DNA of 64,000 nt from Bacteroidota bacterium (GTDB taxonomy: Bacteria > Bacteroidota > Bacteroidia > AKYH767-A > OLB10): NCBI GenBank assembly GCA_016717325.1, contig JADKFV010000006.1, forward strand, positions 3,594 through 67,593. The letters are read 5' to 3'. This document shows, piece after piece, positions 28,948 through 38,538 of this stretch (positions are counted from its first letter, which is position 1; each line of letters begins with the position of its first letter). Position numbers and translations under genes: made by a program. The notes under the pieces are model-generated. The model had not been told where the DNA came from, did no database searches, and was given only the letters and a program-made list of their open reading frames with translations.

Positions 28948-28969
28948 ATATTTTAAAAGTGATTAGTAA

Positions 28970-29392
28970 CTAAAAGCCTGATTTGATATAGCTCCAGCCT
29001 TCTTCCTGCTTAGTTACAATTTCGAGGATGCCATAGGGAACAAAACCCGCTTCGGGTATCATCATTTCTTTGGTTATATTTTTGTCAGTCATTGAAAATT
29101 CGCAGGCAACAAATTCAACATTTTTCTTTTTAAGCTGCGCAATTTTTTCCTGAACAATTGTTTTGTTAATCATCAGCATGGTTAAACCACCGCCCTGAAC
29201 AACAACTTCAATTTTTGTTTCAGGGGCAACAGTTACAATATTGTTTAATTGTTTCATCAGTGCTTTGTGCACCAACGTGTCATCAGATGCCAATTGAAAA
29301 ACAATTTTATGTTTATTGTTATTTGTTTTTGTTTGCGCTGTTATGGTATTGGCAAAAGCGAAAGCCATAACTAATAAGAGGATTTTTTTCAT
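28970..29392 (-). CDS. DsrE-like protein with signal peptide
   Basis: The signal peptide spans residues 1-19 (FAFANTITAQ). The mature part of about 120 residues has the DsrE/DsrF-like alternating alpha-beta pattern: KIVFQLASDDTLVHKALMKQLNNIV, KIEVVVQGGGLTML, then KNVEFVACEFSMTD, which carries the single Cys at the position used for sulfur relay (near residue 97), and ending IPEAGFVPYGILEIVTKQEEGWSYIK. This periplasmic DsrE-like type is often next to sulfur-oxidation genes. It lies 11 bp after the SoxB-like gene. Confidence 0.85.
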   Translation of the reverse strand: MKKILLLVMAFAFANTITAQTKTNNNKHKIVFQLASDDTLVHKALMKQLNNIVTVAPETKIEVVVQGGGLTMLMINKTIVQEKIAQLKKKNVEFVACEFSMTDKNITKEMMIPEAGFVPYGILEIVTKQEEGWSYIKSGF

Positions 29393-29403
29393 AGTATTTG
29401 TTT

Positions 29404-31095
29404 TTAGCGAAATTGATAATCTACTCCTGTAACTTGCGTTAGCAATGTTTGCGGTGCATCCAACACATCTGCGTTTAGCGGAGGTGCTGGTGTAACAGGT
29501 GAATTAGCTGCAAGGTAATCCTTCATCACTGAATGTAAAGTAACAGTTGTGTTTTTTGCATTGGAAACATTTTTCATTCTGCAAAGCATATCACTTGGGT
29601 CTCCGTCTCTTTCGCAGGCACAGATATTATATGTTTTATCAGGATCAAGAGGAGTGCTTCCTACAATTATTTCATGTACTCGTTTTCCCTTTTCTCCAAA
29701 AGCATCAAATTTTACTTTCATTCCTTTAAACTTTATAACCCAGCCACCAAATCGTTCGGATGCATTTTTTGCAAATACATTATTCAATTCTTTTTCCAGC
29801 CATTCCTGAATTTGCCTGCCCGTTACAGTTCCCGTTCTCACTGTACTGTCAACCGGAAACATATCATAAATATACCCGTCAGTAATTGGAATATTGCCTG
29901 TATGATCAGGTGTTGTTCGCGGAGGACAAAAGCGAAAACCGTTTGATAATACGATATCAACCTCGGTCATTTTCCATTTCAAAGCATCCAGTATCATGGT
30001 ATCAATAGGATTTTCAACAACAAAATATCTAAACAATGGAATGGTACTGTAACCTGCAATTGTATTTATATCCTGATCAAATGGTTTTTGATTTTCGGCA
30101 ATCAATGCTGAAACTTGTTTTGAAGGTTTGAATTTATCAGCCGTTATCTCAACCAGCTCATATTCATCTTTAATCACTTTACCGTTTTGAACTGTAAGGT
30201 TTAGTTTACCAACAAAAGAACCAAATGCACCGGGCTCTACAACTTTGCTGTATTTACAAACAATTGGTTTGCGCACACGCTCATGCGTATCGCCACCAAG
30301 TATGTAATCAACACCATTACACTCTTCCAAGTTAGCCAATGCAATTTGCTGCGACAATCCTAAGTGTGCAACAATTAATACAGAAGCACATTGTTCCTGG
30401 TTACGCAACACATCCACATAATGTGCAAGATTTTCTTCGGGCTTCGTATAAATAATCCCCTTACTGTAATTAGGCGATTGACGCAATGGAACAAGCGGAT
30501 CGGTATAACCTAAAAATCCGATTTTAACGCCTTTTATATTCCATATATAATATGGAGGAAAAATGAGTTCGCCTTTTTTTCCTTCGCCTAAATCGTGATA
30601 CATATTGGCGCAAACTTTTGGTGCATTTAATGAGCCCAATAAAGTCTGCATTGCTTTCTTATAATAGATAACTTCCCAGTTTCCGGGCAGGTATAAATCA
30701 TAACCCAACTCATTTAAAATAGGAACCATTGCTTTGCCTGTAGTTTTTACTGACAACTCGCTGCCCTGAAACATATCACCGGTATCAATGATAAAAGTAT
30801 TCTGATTTTTTTTTCGCTCCTGTTTAAAGTAGGTATCAAGATGAGCATATCCACCTGTTTTACGAAACACTGTTTTATCATTTTCCCAAAACAATTCATC
30901 ATGTGGATGTACCTGGCAATGCACATCTGTTGTTTGTAAAATAGAAAGTGTAAAAGGTTTATCATCCGCTTTAGTTTCATCGTTTTCAGTCGCATCATCT
31001 GGTTTTGACAAAGATGCAATAGGCGTTGATGCTAATAATCCTGCACCACCTATTATGCCAACTTTTTTAATGAAATCTCTTCTGTTATTTTTCAT
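29404..31095 (-). CDS. SoxB-like Tat-exported metallophosphatase-fold hydrolase
   Basis: The Tat signal has RRDFIKKVG at residues 5-13 and then a GGAGLLAS stretch. The calcineurin-like domain has TTDVHCQVHPHDE (DxH), FIDTGDMFQGSE, PGNWEVIYYKK (where 5'-nucleotidases have GNHE) and GGDTHERVRKP (where GHTH is usual). The C-terminal 5'-nucleotidase domain shows VLSNGFRFCPP and RTGTVTGRQIQEWLEKELNN. Overall length (563) and context match SoxB, the dimanganese enzyme that hydrolyses sulfate from SoxY-bound intermediates. No SoxYZ, SoxXA or SoxCD is in the window, so its real substrate is open. It lies 16 bp after the TsdA-like cytochrome gene. Confidence 0.8.
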   Translation of the reverse strand: MKNNRRDFIKKVGIIGGAGLLASTPIASLSKPDDATENDETKADDKPFTLSILQTTDVHCQVHPHDELFWENDKTVFRKTGGYAHLDTYFKQERKKNQNTFIIDTGDMFQGSELSVKTTGKAMVPILNELGYDLYLPGNWEVIYYKKAMQTLLGSLNAPKVCANMYHDLGEGKKGELIFPPYYIWNIKGVKIGFLGYTDPLVPLRQSPNYSKGIIYTKPEENLAHYVDVLRNQEQCASVLIVAHLGLSQQIALANLEECNGVDYILGGDTHERVRKPIVCKYSKVVEPGAFGSFVGKLNLTVQNGKVIKDEYELVEITADKFKPSKQVSALIAENQKPFDQDINTIAGYSTIPLFRYFVVENPIDTMILDALKWKMTEVDIVLSNGFRFCPPRTTPDHTGNIPITDGYIYDMFPVDSTVRTGTVTGRQIQEWLEKELNNVFAKNASERFGGWVIKFKGMKVKFDAFGEKGKRVHEIIVGSTPLDPDKTYNICACERDGDPSDMLCRMKNVSNAKNTTVTLHSVMKDYLAANSPVTPAPPLNADVLDAPQTLLTQVTGVDYQFR

Positions 31096-31111
31096 GAATA
31101 AATTTTTTGTA

Positions 31112-32221
31112 TTATTTTTTTGCTGATGCAGTTTCTTTTTGTTTCGCAGTTTCTTCCCTTTTCTTTTGTTCTGCTGCTATCGGTTTATAAGGTCCGTATT
31201 TATGCTGATGTTCCGAAAATTTATCTGCATAAGGTCCAAAAGGATGGTCAACAGGCTTTTTAGAAATATCGGGCCAGTCTTTTGGAGTATTTTTATGAGG
31301 ATGCATTTGAGAGTTTACAAATGCAGCCACATCCCAGGCCTCTTCATCGCTCAGTTGAACATTATCATGTGTAACACCAAAAGGCATATTGTATTTTACA
31401 TATTTTGCAAAGTTGGTGATGCGATATAACCCTGCTCCATCATTGTAACTATGTTTCCCCCACAAAGGTGGGTAAGTAAATTCACTTGCTCCTGCTGTTA
31501 ATAAACCCTCTCCATTGGCCTGATGGCAACTCATACATTTTGTTTTATAAACTGCACTTCCCTTTTCTGTGTCGCATGCACGATCCATAAAAGCTAAATC
31601 TTTAAATCCCGAACCTGCAGCTTTTTTTCCTTTCTCTACATTGGAGCCAACATATTCAATGTAAGCTTTGATAGCCTGCATTTCGTTGCCGGCTGTATCT
31701 AAGGCTTTGCCATTGAGGCTGCGTTCAACGCAATCATTTACTCTTTTATTAATATCTTCCACAACTCCGCTTCTTGCTCTGAAAATTGGATACATTGAAG
31801 CAACTGAACCATAGTTGTTTCCAAAAACTTTGGTGCCTGCATCCAGATGGCAATTCTGACAATTCATGCCATTGCTAATATGCAACACACTTCCATTGGG
31901 TCCTAAATATTTCGCAGTATGTGCAATTAAATCTTTCCCATAGCTTATCTGCTCCAGTTTTTTTGCATCATTTATTTCATTCAGATCTGCTGCTTTCCAA
32001 TAAAGTGATACAGGAACGGCACCTGCAGAAACAACTGCCGGATCAGCTGAAGTTGTTTTTTCGGAAGGCGGAGCAGCAAAAAAAAATTTATTGATACTAT
32101 CACTGTTATAAAAGAGTACAGGCAAAAGCAACAATGCGAATACCAGCAAAACAATAAGGTTTAGCAATGTTTTAATAACTTTTATTAACTCATCAGGAAT
32201 TTTGTTGCGATCAGTACTCAT
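31112..32221 (-). CDS. TsdA-like membrane-anchored dihaem cytochrome c
   Basis: An N-terminal transmembrane anchor (about residues 14-37) is followed by two cytochrome c domains with CQNCH (near residue 121) and CMSCH (near residue 230). NGMNCQNCHLDAGTKVFGNN, RVNDCVERSLNGKALD and EMQAIKAYIEYVG match the TsdA thiosulfate dehydrogenase family, which couples two thiosulfates to tetrathionate. The tail is rich in Lys, Glu and Gln. The residue that should ligate the active haem cannot be judged from the sequence alone. It is followed by the SoxB-like gene and preceded by tauE. Confidence 0.85.
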   Translation of the reverse strand: MSTDRNKIPDELIKVIKTLLNLIVLLVFALLLLPVLFYNSDSINKFFFAAPPSEKTTSADPAVVSAGAVPVSLYWKAADLNEINDAKKLEQISYGKDLIAHTAKYLGPNGSVLHISNGMNCQNCHLDAGTKVFGNNYGSVASMYPIFRARSGVVEDINKRVNDCVERSLNGKALDTAGNEMQAIKAYIEYVGSNVEKGKKAAGSGFKDLAFMDRACDTEKGSAVYKTKCMSCHQANGEGLLTAGASEFTYPPLWGKHSYNDGAGLYRITNFAKYVKYNMPFGVTHDNVQLSDEEAWDVAAFVNSQMHPHKNTPKDWPDISKKPVDHPFGPYADKFSEHQHKYGPYKPIAAEQKKREETAKQKETASAKK

Positions 32222-32314
32222 TTTGATATGACATAAATATTATCTGAAATATTTGTTTTATAATTATTAAACCCGCTCAAAGGTGATATGCCTTACAATT
32301 AAAGAATGACTTAT

Positions 32315-33115
32315 TTATTTAAAAATTGTTTCTTTTATAATAATGTAAATGCCCATCACCAAAACAAACCAACCAAATGCTGTTTTTAGTTTTGCACCTG
32401 AAACAAATTTTGCAATATAATTTCCCACAAAAATGCCAACAACTGAGGCCAATGTAAATCCACCAAGAATAGGCCAATTTATAATTTCGTTGCCTTGCAG
32501 ATCGCCAATAAAACCGATTAAAGATTTTGCAGCAATAATAAATAATGATGTACCTACGGCTAATTTCATGGGCATTTTTGCAAGCAATACCAATGCAGGA
32601 ATAATCAAAAAACCACCACCGGCACCAACCAAACCTGTTAACAATCCTACTATTGTTCCTTCCAATAAAATCATAGGGTAATTGTATTTCATAACTTCGT
32701 TATCATCGTTCGTGTTTTGTTTGTTTGGTCTTATCATAGATATAGATGCCAATATCATTACCACCGCAAACAACAACATGAGAGCTATAGCTTTGGTTAC
32801 TACGAAACTGCCGATTGTAATTATTTCTTTTGGAATTGCCGGCACCAGCCATAACCTTGTAGCATATACTGCCGCAATTGATGGAATACCAAAAATTAAA
32901 ACTGTTTTGAAGTCAACCTTTTTTTGAAATGCATTTTGAATACCACCAACAAGTGCTGTTGAGCCAACAATAAATAATGAATATGCTGTGGCAATAACGG
33001 GCTCCACGCCCATAATGTAAACCAAAACAGGAACAGTGAGAATGCTTCCACCACTGCCAATAAGGCCTAACGAAACACCTACAAGTATGGCCAATAAAAA
33101 ACCTATAATTTCCAT
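32315..33115 (-). CDS. TauE/SafE-family sulfite/organosulfonate exporter-like permease
   Basis: At 266 residues with about eight helices it shows the internally repeated TauE pattern: GLIGSGGSILTVPVLVYIMG (first half) and GLVGAGGGFLIIPALVLLAKMPM (second half). The family exports sulfite, sulfoacetate or related anions. The gene directly follows the Crp-type regulator and has its own predicted regulated promoter (33134-33178). It is a natural outlet for sulfite made by the persulfide dioxygenase or SoxB-like enzyme. Confidence 0.92.
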   Translation of the reverse strand: MEIIGFLLAILVGVSLGLIGSGGSILTVPVLVYIMGVEPVIATAYSLFIVGSTALVGGIQNAFQKKVDFKTVLIFGIPSIAAVYATRLWLVPAIPKEIITIGSFVVTKAIALMLLFAVVMILASISMIRPNKQNTNDDNEVMKYNYPMILLEGTIVGLLTGLVGAGGGFLIIPALVLLAKMPMKLAVGTSLFIIAAKSLIGFIGDLQGNEIINWPILGGFTLASVVGIFVGNYIAKFVSGAKLKTAFGWFVLVMGIYIIIKETIFK

Positions 33116-33133
33116 TTTTTTTTATTAAGGATG

Positions 33134-33178
33134 CAAAAGTGTATAAAATTAAAAGCCCTGCAGGTGACCAATGTTACA
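33134..33178 (-). promoter_or_regulatory. Predicted Crp-type activated promoter for tauE
   Basis: TGTAAC (33178-33173, reverse strand) begins a near-dyad GTAAC-ATTG-GTCAC. Exactly 31 bp after TGTAAC comes CACTTTTGCATC (-7-like box at 33141-33134), 18 bp before the tauE ATG. The upstream element overlaps the stop codon of the regulator gene. This is the most symmetric of the three matching sites in the island. Confidence 0.6.
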
Positions 33179-33812
33179 CTTGAAGCATTTTTTGTTCGAG
33201 CTCAATATAATTTCTGTTAAGCTTTACCCAGCCACGTTGCTCCATTTTTTTTAATAGTCGCGATATCACTTCACGGGTAGAATTAAGGTCGGTTGCTATT
33301 TGCTGATGCGAAATATTTATGGTTCGCAGGCTTGCATTTTTTGATTGCCTTTTTAAATAAAATTCAAGGCGCTCGTCCATACTTCTGAAAGCCACCTGAT
33401 CAATTACCGTTAGCAATTCTTCAAAGCGGTTACGGTAAGTCTCAATCACAAATTCGTTCCAGTTTTTATACTCAGCCATCCATTGTTCCATCATTGCAAT
33501 TGGAATATAAAGTAAAGTTGAATCCTCTTCGGCTAATGCAGTTATTTCACTTGAATCGTGCCGGGTGGCACATGCCATGGATACAGCACATGCCTGCCCT
33601 GTGCTTAGGTTATATAAAAAATATTCTCCCCCTTCATCATCGTTGCGGTAAATTTTTACCGTGCCATTTAACACAAGTACAACGTGTTTTATTTGTTGAC
33701 CTTTACGCATTATAACATCTCCGGCTTTCACTTCCTTCACTTGGCCATGCTGCTCTATGCTTGTAAGCAATTGCTTATCGAATGATGAGAAAATGTCTTT
33801 TATGGATTTCAT
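33174..33812 (-). CDS. Crp/Fnr-family transcriptional regulator
   Basis: The 212-residue protein has an N-terminal cyclic-nucleotide-binding-like domain (VKAGDVIMRKGQQIKHVVLVLNGTVKIYR), a dimerisation helix (residues 100-140), and a C-terminal helix-turn-helix with ISHQQIATDLNSTREVISRLLKKMEQRGWV. The Arg that binds cAMP phosphate is not evident, and no Fnr-type Fe-S cysteine cluster is present. Instead there is a Cys pair, CAVSMAC (Cys 75 and 81), that could be a thiol or persulfide switch. It heads the sulfur island, and a TAGCTTTG box precedes it. Confidence 0.92.
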   Translation of the reverse strand: MKSIKDIFSSFDKQLLTSIEQHGQVKEVKAGDVIMRKGQQIKHVVLVLNGTVKIYRNDDEGGEYFLYNLSTGQACAVSMACATRHDSSEITALAEEDSTLLYIPIAMMEQWMAEYKNWNEFVIETYRNRFEELLTVIDQVAFRSMDERLEFYLKRQSKNASLRTINISHQQIATDLNSTREVISRLLKKMEQRGWVKLNRNYIELEQKMLQV

Positions 33813-33829
33813 ACAATTCTAAATTTATT

Positions 33830-33837
33830 CAAAGCTA
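33830..33837 (-). promoter_or_regulatory. Promoter -7 box (TAGCTTTG) for Crp-family gene
   Basis: TAGCTTTG on the reverse strand matches TAnnTTTG and lies 17 bp before the ATG at 33812. No TGTRAC-N31 element precedes it, so the regulator gene itself does not carry the shared island architecture. Confidence 0.45.
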
Positions 33838-34087
33838 TGAAAAAAAAAATTAGTCAGATTTTTCAGATACTGATGCTTATGCAATTCTCAAACTTTATTT
33901 GTTGAAATAAAATTTTGCGTAACAATTTCTTGCGCAGGTTGCTTGTCTGCTTTCAAATAGAAACATCATAGCATATTACTTTGCGGAATTTTAAAACAGT
34001 CCTGGTTTTTTAAAACGTTAAAAATGATTCTGACAATAATTTAAAGCTCAAACTAATTTGCCTTACAATACAAGTTTAAGGCACAAA

Positions 34088-34121
34088 AAAAACGCAGAAG
34101 AAAATCCTCTGCGTTTTTTTA
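34088..34121. terminator. Rho-independent terminator
   Basis: An inverted repeat ACGCAGAAG / CCTCTGCGT around an AAAAT loop is flanked by A-runs on the left and T-runs on the right. It sits 20 bp after the stop of the PNGase F-like gene (reverse strand) and could act in both directions. The rest of the 33813-34140 spacer shows only the regulator promoter. Confidence 0.75.
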
Positions 34122-34140
34122 GTAAAATAAAAAATCTGAA

Positions 34141-36638
34141 TTAGCGCACTATCAGTTGTTTTATTTCGGTGTGAGTATCGTTATTTACTTTTACAATGTA
34201 AACTCCTTTTGCTGCATTGGTAAGGTCTAGCACTGTTTTTTCACCATCCCATTTAAACTGACGAACGGTAGTGCCCATAATGTTATATACGGTAACTATA
34301 TACGTTTCTCCGGTTAACTTTACCGAGTTAAGATTAAATATTCCGTTAGAAGGATTAGGATAAATAATCAGATTGGCATCGTCTTTCTCATCCACTGATA
34401 GAATAGTTGCATCATCGAAAAATGTTATCAAATTACAATTAACATCCAGTGTAGGATTAAAGCCATCGTTACAATCGGTGCAGGTAACACCGGTTACACA
34501 ATTGGGATTGTTAGGATGACATTGGTCTACATAGCTCGACAAAAATTTGTATTCGAGATTGATAGCAGGGTTAGCAACAAAAGTGCTCATATCAAAATCG
34601 AATGGGCGGCCAATAGCACCCGGGCACCATCCGGCACGTGCATAAGTCCAAGTTCCATTTTGTGGTTGGCATGCATCAGGATTTGGGCTACACGTAGTCC
34701 AGTTGTGTTGCGAAAATGTATTGGCACCATTCACCCACAATGTATGTGTAGCATCATAAAATTCTGCCGCATTTCCGGTATTTAAATTTCCCCAACCGTG
34801 GCCGGTACTTACCAATTTCAATTTTGCCGCTACAGCACTTGGCTCAAAGGTATGTGCGAATGCTGGCACAGGCTGTAAGTTTGCCATATCGCCAAATGGA
34901 TAAATGGCTTTCCATACTTTTTCCACTTTGCTGTATTTATGTGGTGGCGCACCGTCTTTGTAATCGAATTTTAATGCATACACATAACCGTTTGTAAGTG
35001 TACCAAGGTTTACACGGAAAGTTACTTTACCCTGAAGTATACTCATATAGTCGGCCATATTTATCGAATGATTACAAGCAACACCATAAGGAGTGATGTA
35101 ACGTATTACTTCATACCAGAGCCCGTCCATACCCATTACATCAATGCTCGATACTCTGTCCCATGGGTCGCAACCACCGTTAGGCGGACATGTTACAGAC
35201 AAGGTAGCAATAATGGTGTCGAATGCACCAACATAAGAAGGCAATACGCCATCGGCCGTTAGGACCCCTGTTGTGGAGTTAAGCCATAAGCCTGAAAATG
35301 CCGGCACATTTGTAAGTGTCGATACCGTTTGTACTACGTTTACATTCACCGTTACAGAAGTTACTACACCATAATTGGATGTAGAATTTATTTGAATTGT
35401 TTGTGCGCCAAAAGCATTGGGCGTCCACCATGCCGAGTAGCGTCCGTTTGCAAAACTTTGCGCAGGATATGTTGTACCATTAATTACAAATTCAAGGTTT
35501 GAAACAGAGAATATTGTTGGGTAAGGCATGTTTGCCACCACCGACAATTGTAAAGCACCTAAAGTAGGCATATAAATATCGGCTCCTTGCACAGGGTTGC
35601 GAGGTTCAATTACTGCTTGTGTGGCATAGGGATCTACAACATCAAATGTGCTGATAACTGCAACTGCGGTATCGTAAGTTCCGTTTCCAAATTGATCAGC
35701 TTGTATTGAAACTGTACCGACTCCCGAAAAATATGCTGTATCGTTACTTATAGTTGCAGGGCCCGACAATACAGTATATGTACAAGGCAGTCCCGAAGTT
35801 GCAGTTGCATTAAGGTAATAAGATGGCTGAGTAATAAGTTGAGTTGGTACTTGAGGAAATGATATCGCCTGAAAAGAAGAATTCAGTGTGCCATTGAAAT
35901 TTGATGTGGCACCATTGAGTGCAAAGTTGTTAAACACTCCATTATATTGTGGTCCGTTTACATTGGTTGTCAGGCTGCTGATACTTGAATTGTTTCCACC
36001 GGGAACACCCTGATCAAATTTGTAATACAATTGAAGATTTGGCTCTGTTCCCAAAAGTTCGTTAGTCATCATATCCTGAATTTCGGTTTGTGTAAGTTCT
36101 TTGTTCCAAACCGATACTTCATCTATTCGGCCGTTATATATAAAGTTGAAATTGCCTAGAATACTTTTGCCTATTGCAAACGAAGTAGTTGTACTTGCTA
36201 TACTACCGCTAGCGGGCTTGCCACCAACCAAATTTCCATTTAGATATAATTTGAGTTGGCCACCACCATAAACCCATGCATAATGTTGCCACACTTGTGG
36301 TACAACTGTGAAATCGGGTGTTTGGTAGGTAACAAGAGTGCCGGCAGAATTTTGCATCCTGCACTCAATGGCTCCGTTGTTCAATATTATTAAATAAAAA
36401 CCTGCATTAGTGTTGCGGTAACCCATCATGCCCTGACCATAGCCCAATGCATTATCATAAACCAACCTGTTATACTCATTGCTGTAGAACCTGCTATAAG
36501 TGCCGAAGCATTGGGTGCCTCAACAAAATCGTCAACACCATCAAAATCGAGGTATTGATTTGACTGCGCTGTGAGCAAGTTGTTCGAAGCTAAAAGCATC
36601 GATATTGCAACACAAATTTTAAATAGAACTTTTTTCAT
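34141..36638 (-). CDS. PNGase F-like / LamG-domain protein with T9SS sorting domain (frameshifted)
   Basis: The signal peptide (residues 1-24) and the first LamG strand (YLDFDGVDDFVEAPNAS) lie in one frame; after SITGWF the rest is one frame over (YDNALGYGQGMMGYRN). A missing T in the run near 36461-36466 explains this. Then follow: a concanavalin-like LamG domain (to about residue 220), a bacterial Ig-like region, and a C-terminal PNGase F-type fold with GCDPWDRVSSIDVMG, then KLVSTGHGWGNLNTGNAAEF and a disulfide-rich segment (CSPNPDACQPQNGTW). It ends with a T9SS type A domain (LIIYPNPSNGIFNL). PNGase F removes N-glycans from glycoproteins; activity is inferred from fold only. It lies downstream of SusC and SusD on the same strand. 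Confidence 0.78.
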
Positions 36639-36909
36639 TTTACTTTATTATTTAATTTATTGATTTGACTATTATTTACAGGATATTATTTTGCAAATAT
36701 ATTTTTAAATGTTGAATTATTTTTGCCTCACTTATTCCGTTATTAATATTTAATAACACAAGTATAAAATCATTTAAACATGAACGCTGTCAAAAGATAT
36801 TTGCTAGCTTTAGCTAAAATGTTAACTCAGAATTAAAAAAAACAAACTGAAAACGATGAACAAATAACTAAAAACCTGAAACTTTAAACTATGAACTTTA
36901 AACTAAAAA

Positions 36910-38536
36910 CTAATTCATCCACCACACTTTTTGTGTTAAATCATCGCCAGCATTTCCAATTGCATTAAGCCAGTTAAGCTGATTGTATGTTGTTTCGGAT
37001 GGCGGAATAGGGAAACGATAAACAGTAATAGGGTCGCCCTCGCGTGGAGTGTTTAATGTGCGCCTTGCCAAAGCAAATGCTTCTTGCGGTTGGCGCATTT
37101 GGTCAATCCATGTTTGAGCATATATCTCGCGCAATTGTTCGGCTTCATCACCATTAAAAAATCCAATATTGTTTTGTACCGAAATAAAATCGAGATTAGA
37201 TGGTACGGTTATGTTTGTTGCAAACGATGTGCCCGGAGGAAGTTTGGAGTTATCCATAACATGTTGCCAAAAGTTTAACGAATACTGTATACCATCGAGA
37301 AAAGCCACTGTAGCCAGGCCGGGATCTTTTGCAACACCTATACCTCGTAAGTATGCTTCGGATCTTAAATATAATACCTCAGCTCCGGTCATTAAAATGT
37401 CGGGCTGATAATCCATATCGCGCGCCAAATAATAATTTACTGGCGAATAAAAACAAGTTGCGCCTTTTATACTGTATGCCACATCACGTTGGTACTCGTA
37501 TGGAATTCCTCCATCGGGTTGCAGGGCAGTTTGCGGATTGTTGGGAAATGGCGCCCACTTATTAAAATTATTTGTTTCGAAAAAATAGTATGCACGGGGA
37601 TCAAATATTCCACTGCCATCGGCACTATCATTTTTCGAAAGCAAATGCCACATGGTTGTTCCCATGCGTACATCCTTCGATTGATTGAACGACCAACCTT
37701 TGCTTTCATTTCTATACCCAAGTTGATAAGGATATAAGGCCGCACTTTCTGTATACGGATCGATAATCAATTGCCCAAAATCGTTTACTCCCAAAGCAGG
37801 TCTATTATTTTCAATGATGTCTTTAATAATTTTTGCGGCCAGCACAGGTTCTTTATTAACCATTCGCATGGCATAACGCAGGCGTAAGGAGTTGGCAAAC
37901 TTTCGCCATTTTTTTAAATCGCCAAAAAATAAATTATCGAATTTTTTAAAAGTAATAAATGGTTCAATGTTGTCGGCTGTAGGGTCAATATTGTCGGCAG
38001 CCCATAGCAACTCACCGAGCAATGTTTTATAAATACTTTCCTGTGTATCGAATTTAGGGCGCAACGAATTAACGTTCTGAAACCCATATCCTGCTTCAGA
38101 AAACGGAACATCACCAAACAGGTCGGTTACTTTAAACGTTTTATATGCCAGCACTATTTTTTCCATTGCCATCATATTTTTTACCACCTTAGAAGTGGTA
38201 TCCATGGCAATAAATCTTTTTTCGAGCTCACGCAAATTTGGTAGTATAGTATAATAATTCGACCATATTTCTTCGGTACCGATAGTGTAGTTATTCCACC
38301 GCACTTGTGGCAATGCTGTTTGTTGCGTTTGCTTATACAGCACCGATATGTTAACATAAAGTTGTTCGCCCCATGTGGATTGTAATGATCGTACAGCAGC
38401 ATTAAAAAGTGAACCATCACTTGCGGTAGTAAATCCATTGGGGTTTTTATTCGTCTCTTCAAAATCTTTTTTTACAAAAATGTGCAAGTATTAAAATGAA
38501 AAGTAAAAAATATTTTATCGTATTGTTTTTCATCAT
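36910..38536 (-). CDS. SusD/RagB-like outer-membrane lipoprotein, SusD-like_2 type (frameshifted at N-terminus)
   Basis: An ATG at 38536 opens a lipoprotein signal (MMKNNTIKYF... ending LAHFC). The body follows in another frame (KKDFEETNKNPNGFTTASDGSLF), separated by one extra A in the seven-A run at about 38467-38473. The mature protein shows SusD features: helical TPR-like repeats, NSLRLRYAMRM near residue 200, and the conserved C-terminal QTWIDQMRQPQEAFALARRT. It binds oligosaccharide or peptide ligands at the cell surface and caps the SusC barrel. It begins 2 bp after the SusC stop, as usual for the pair. Confidence 0.85.
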
Positions 38537-38538
38537 TT

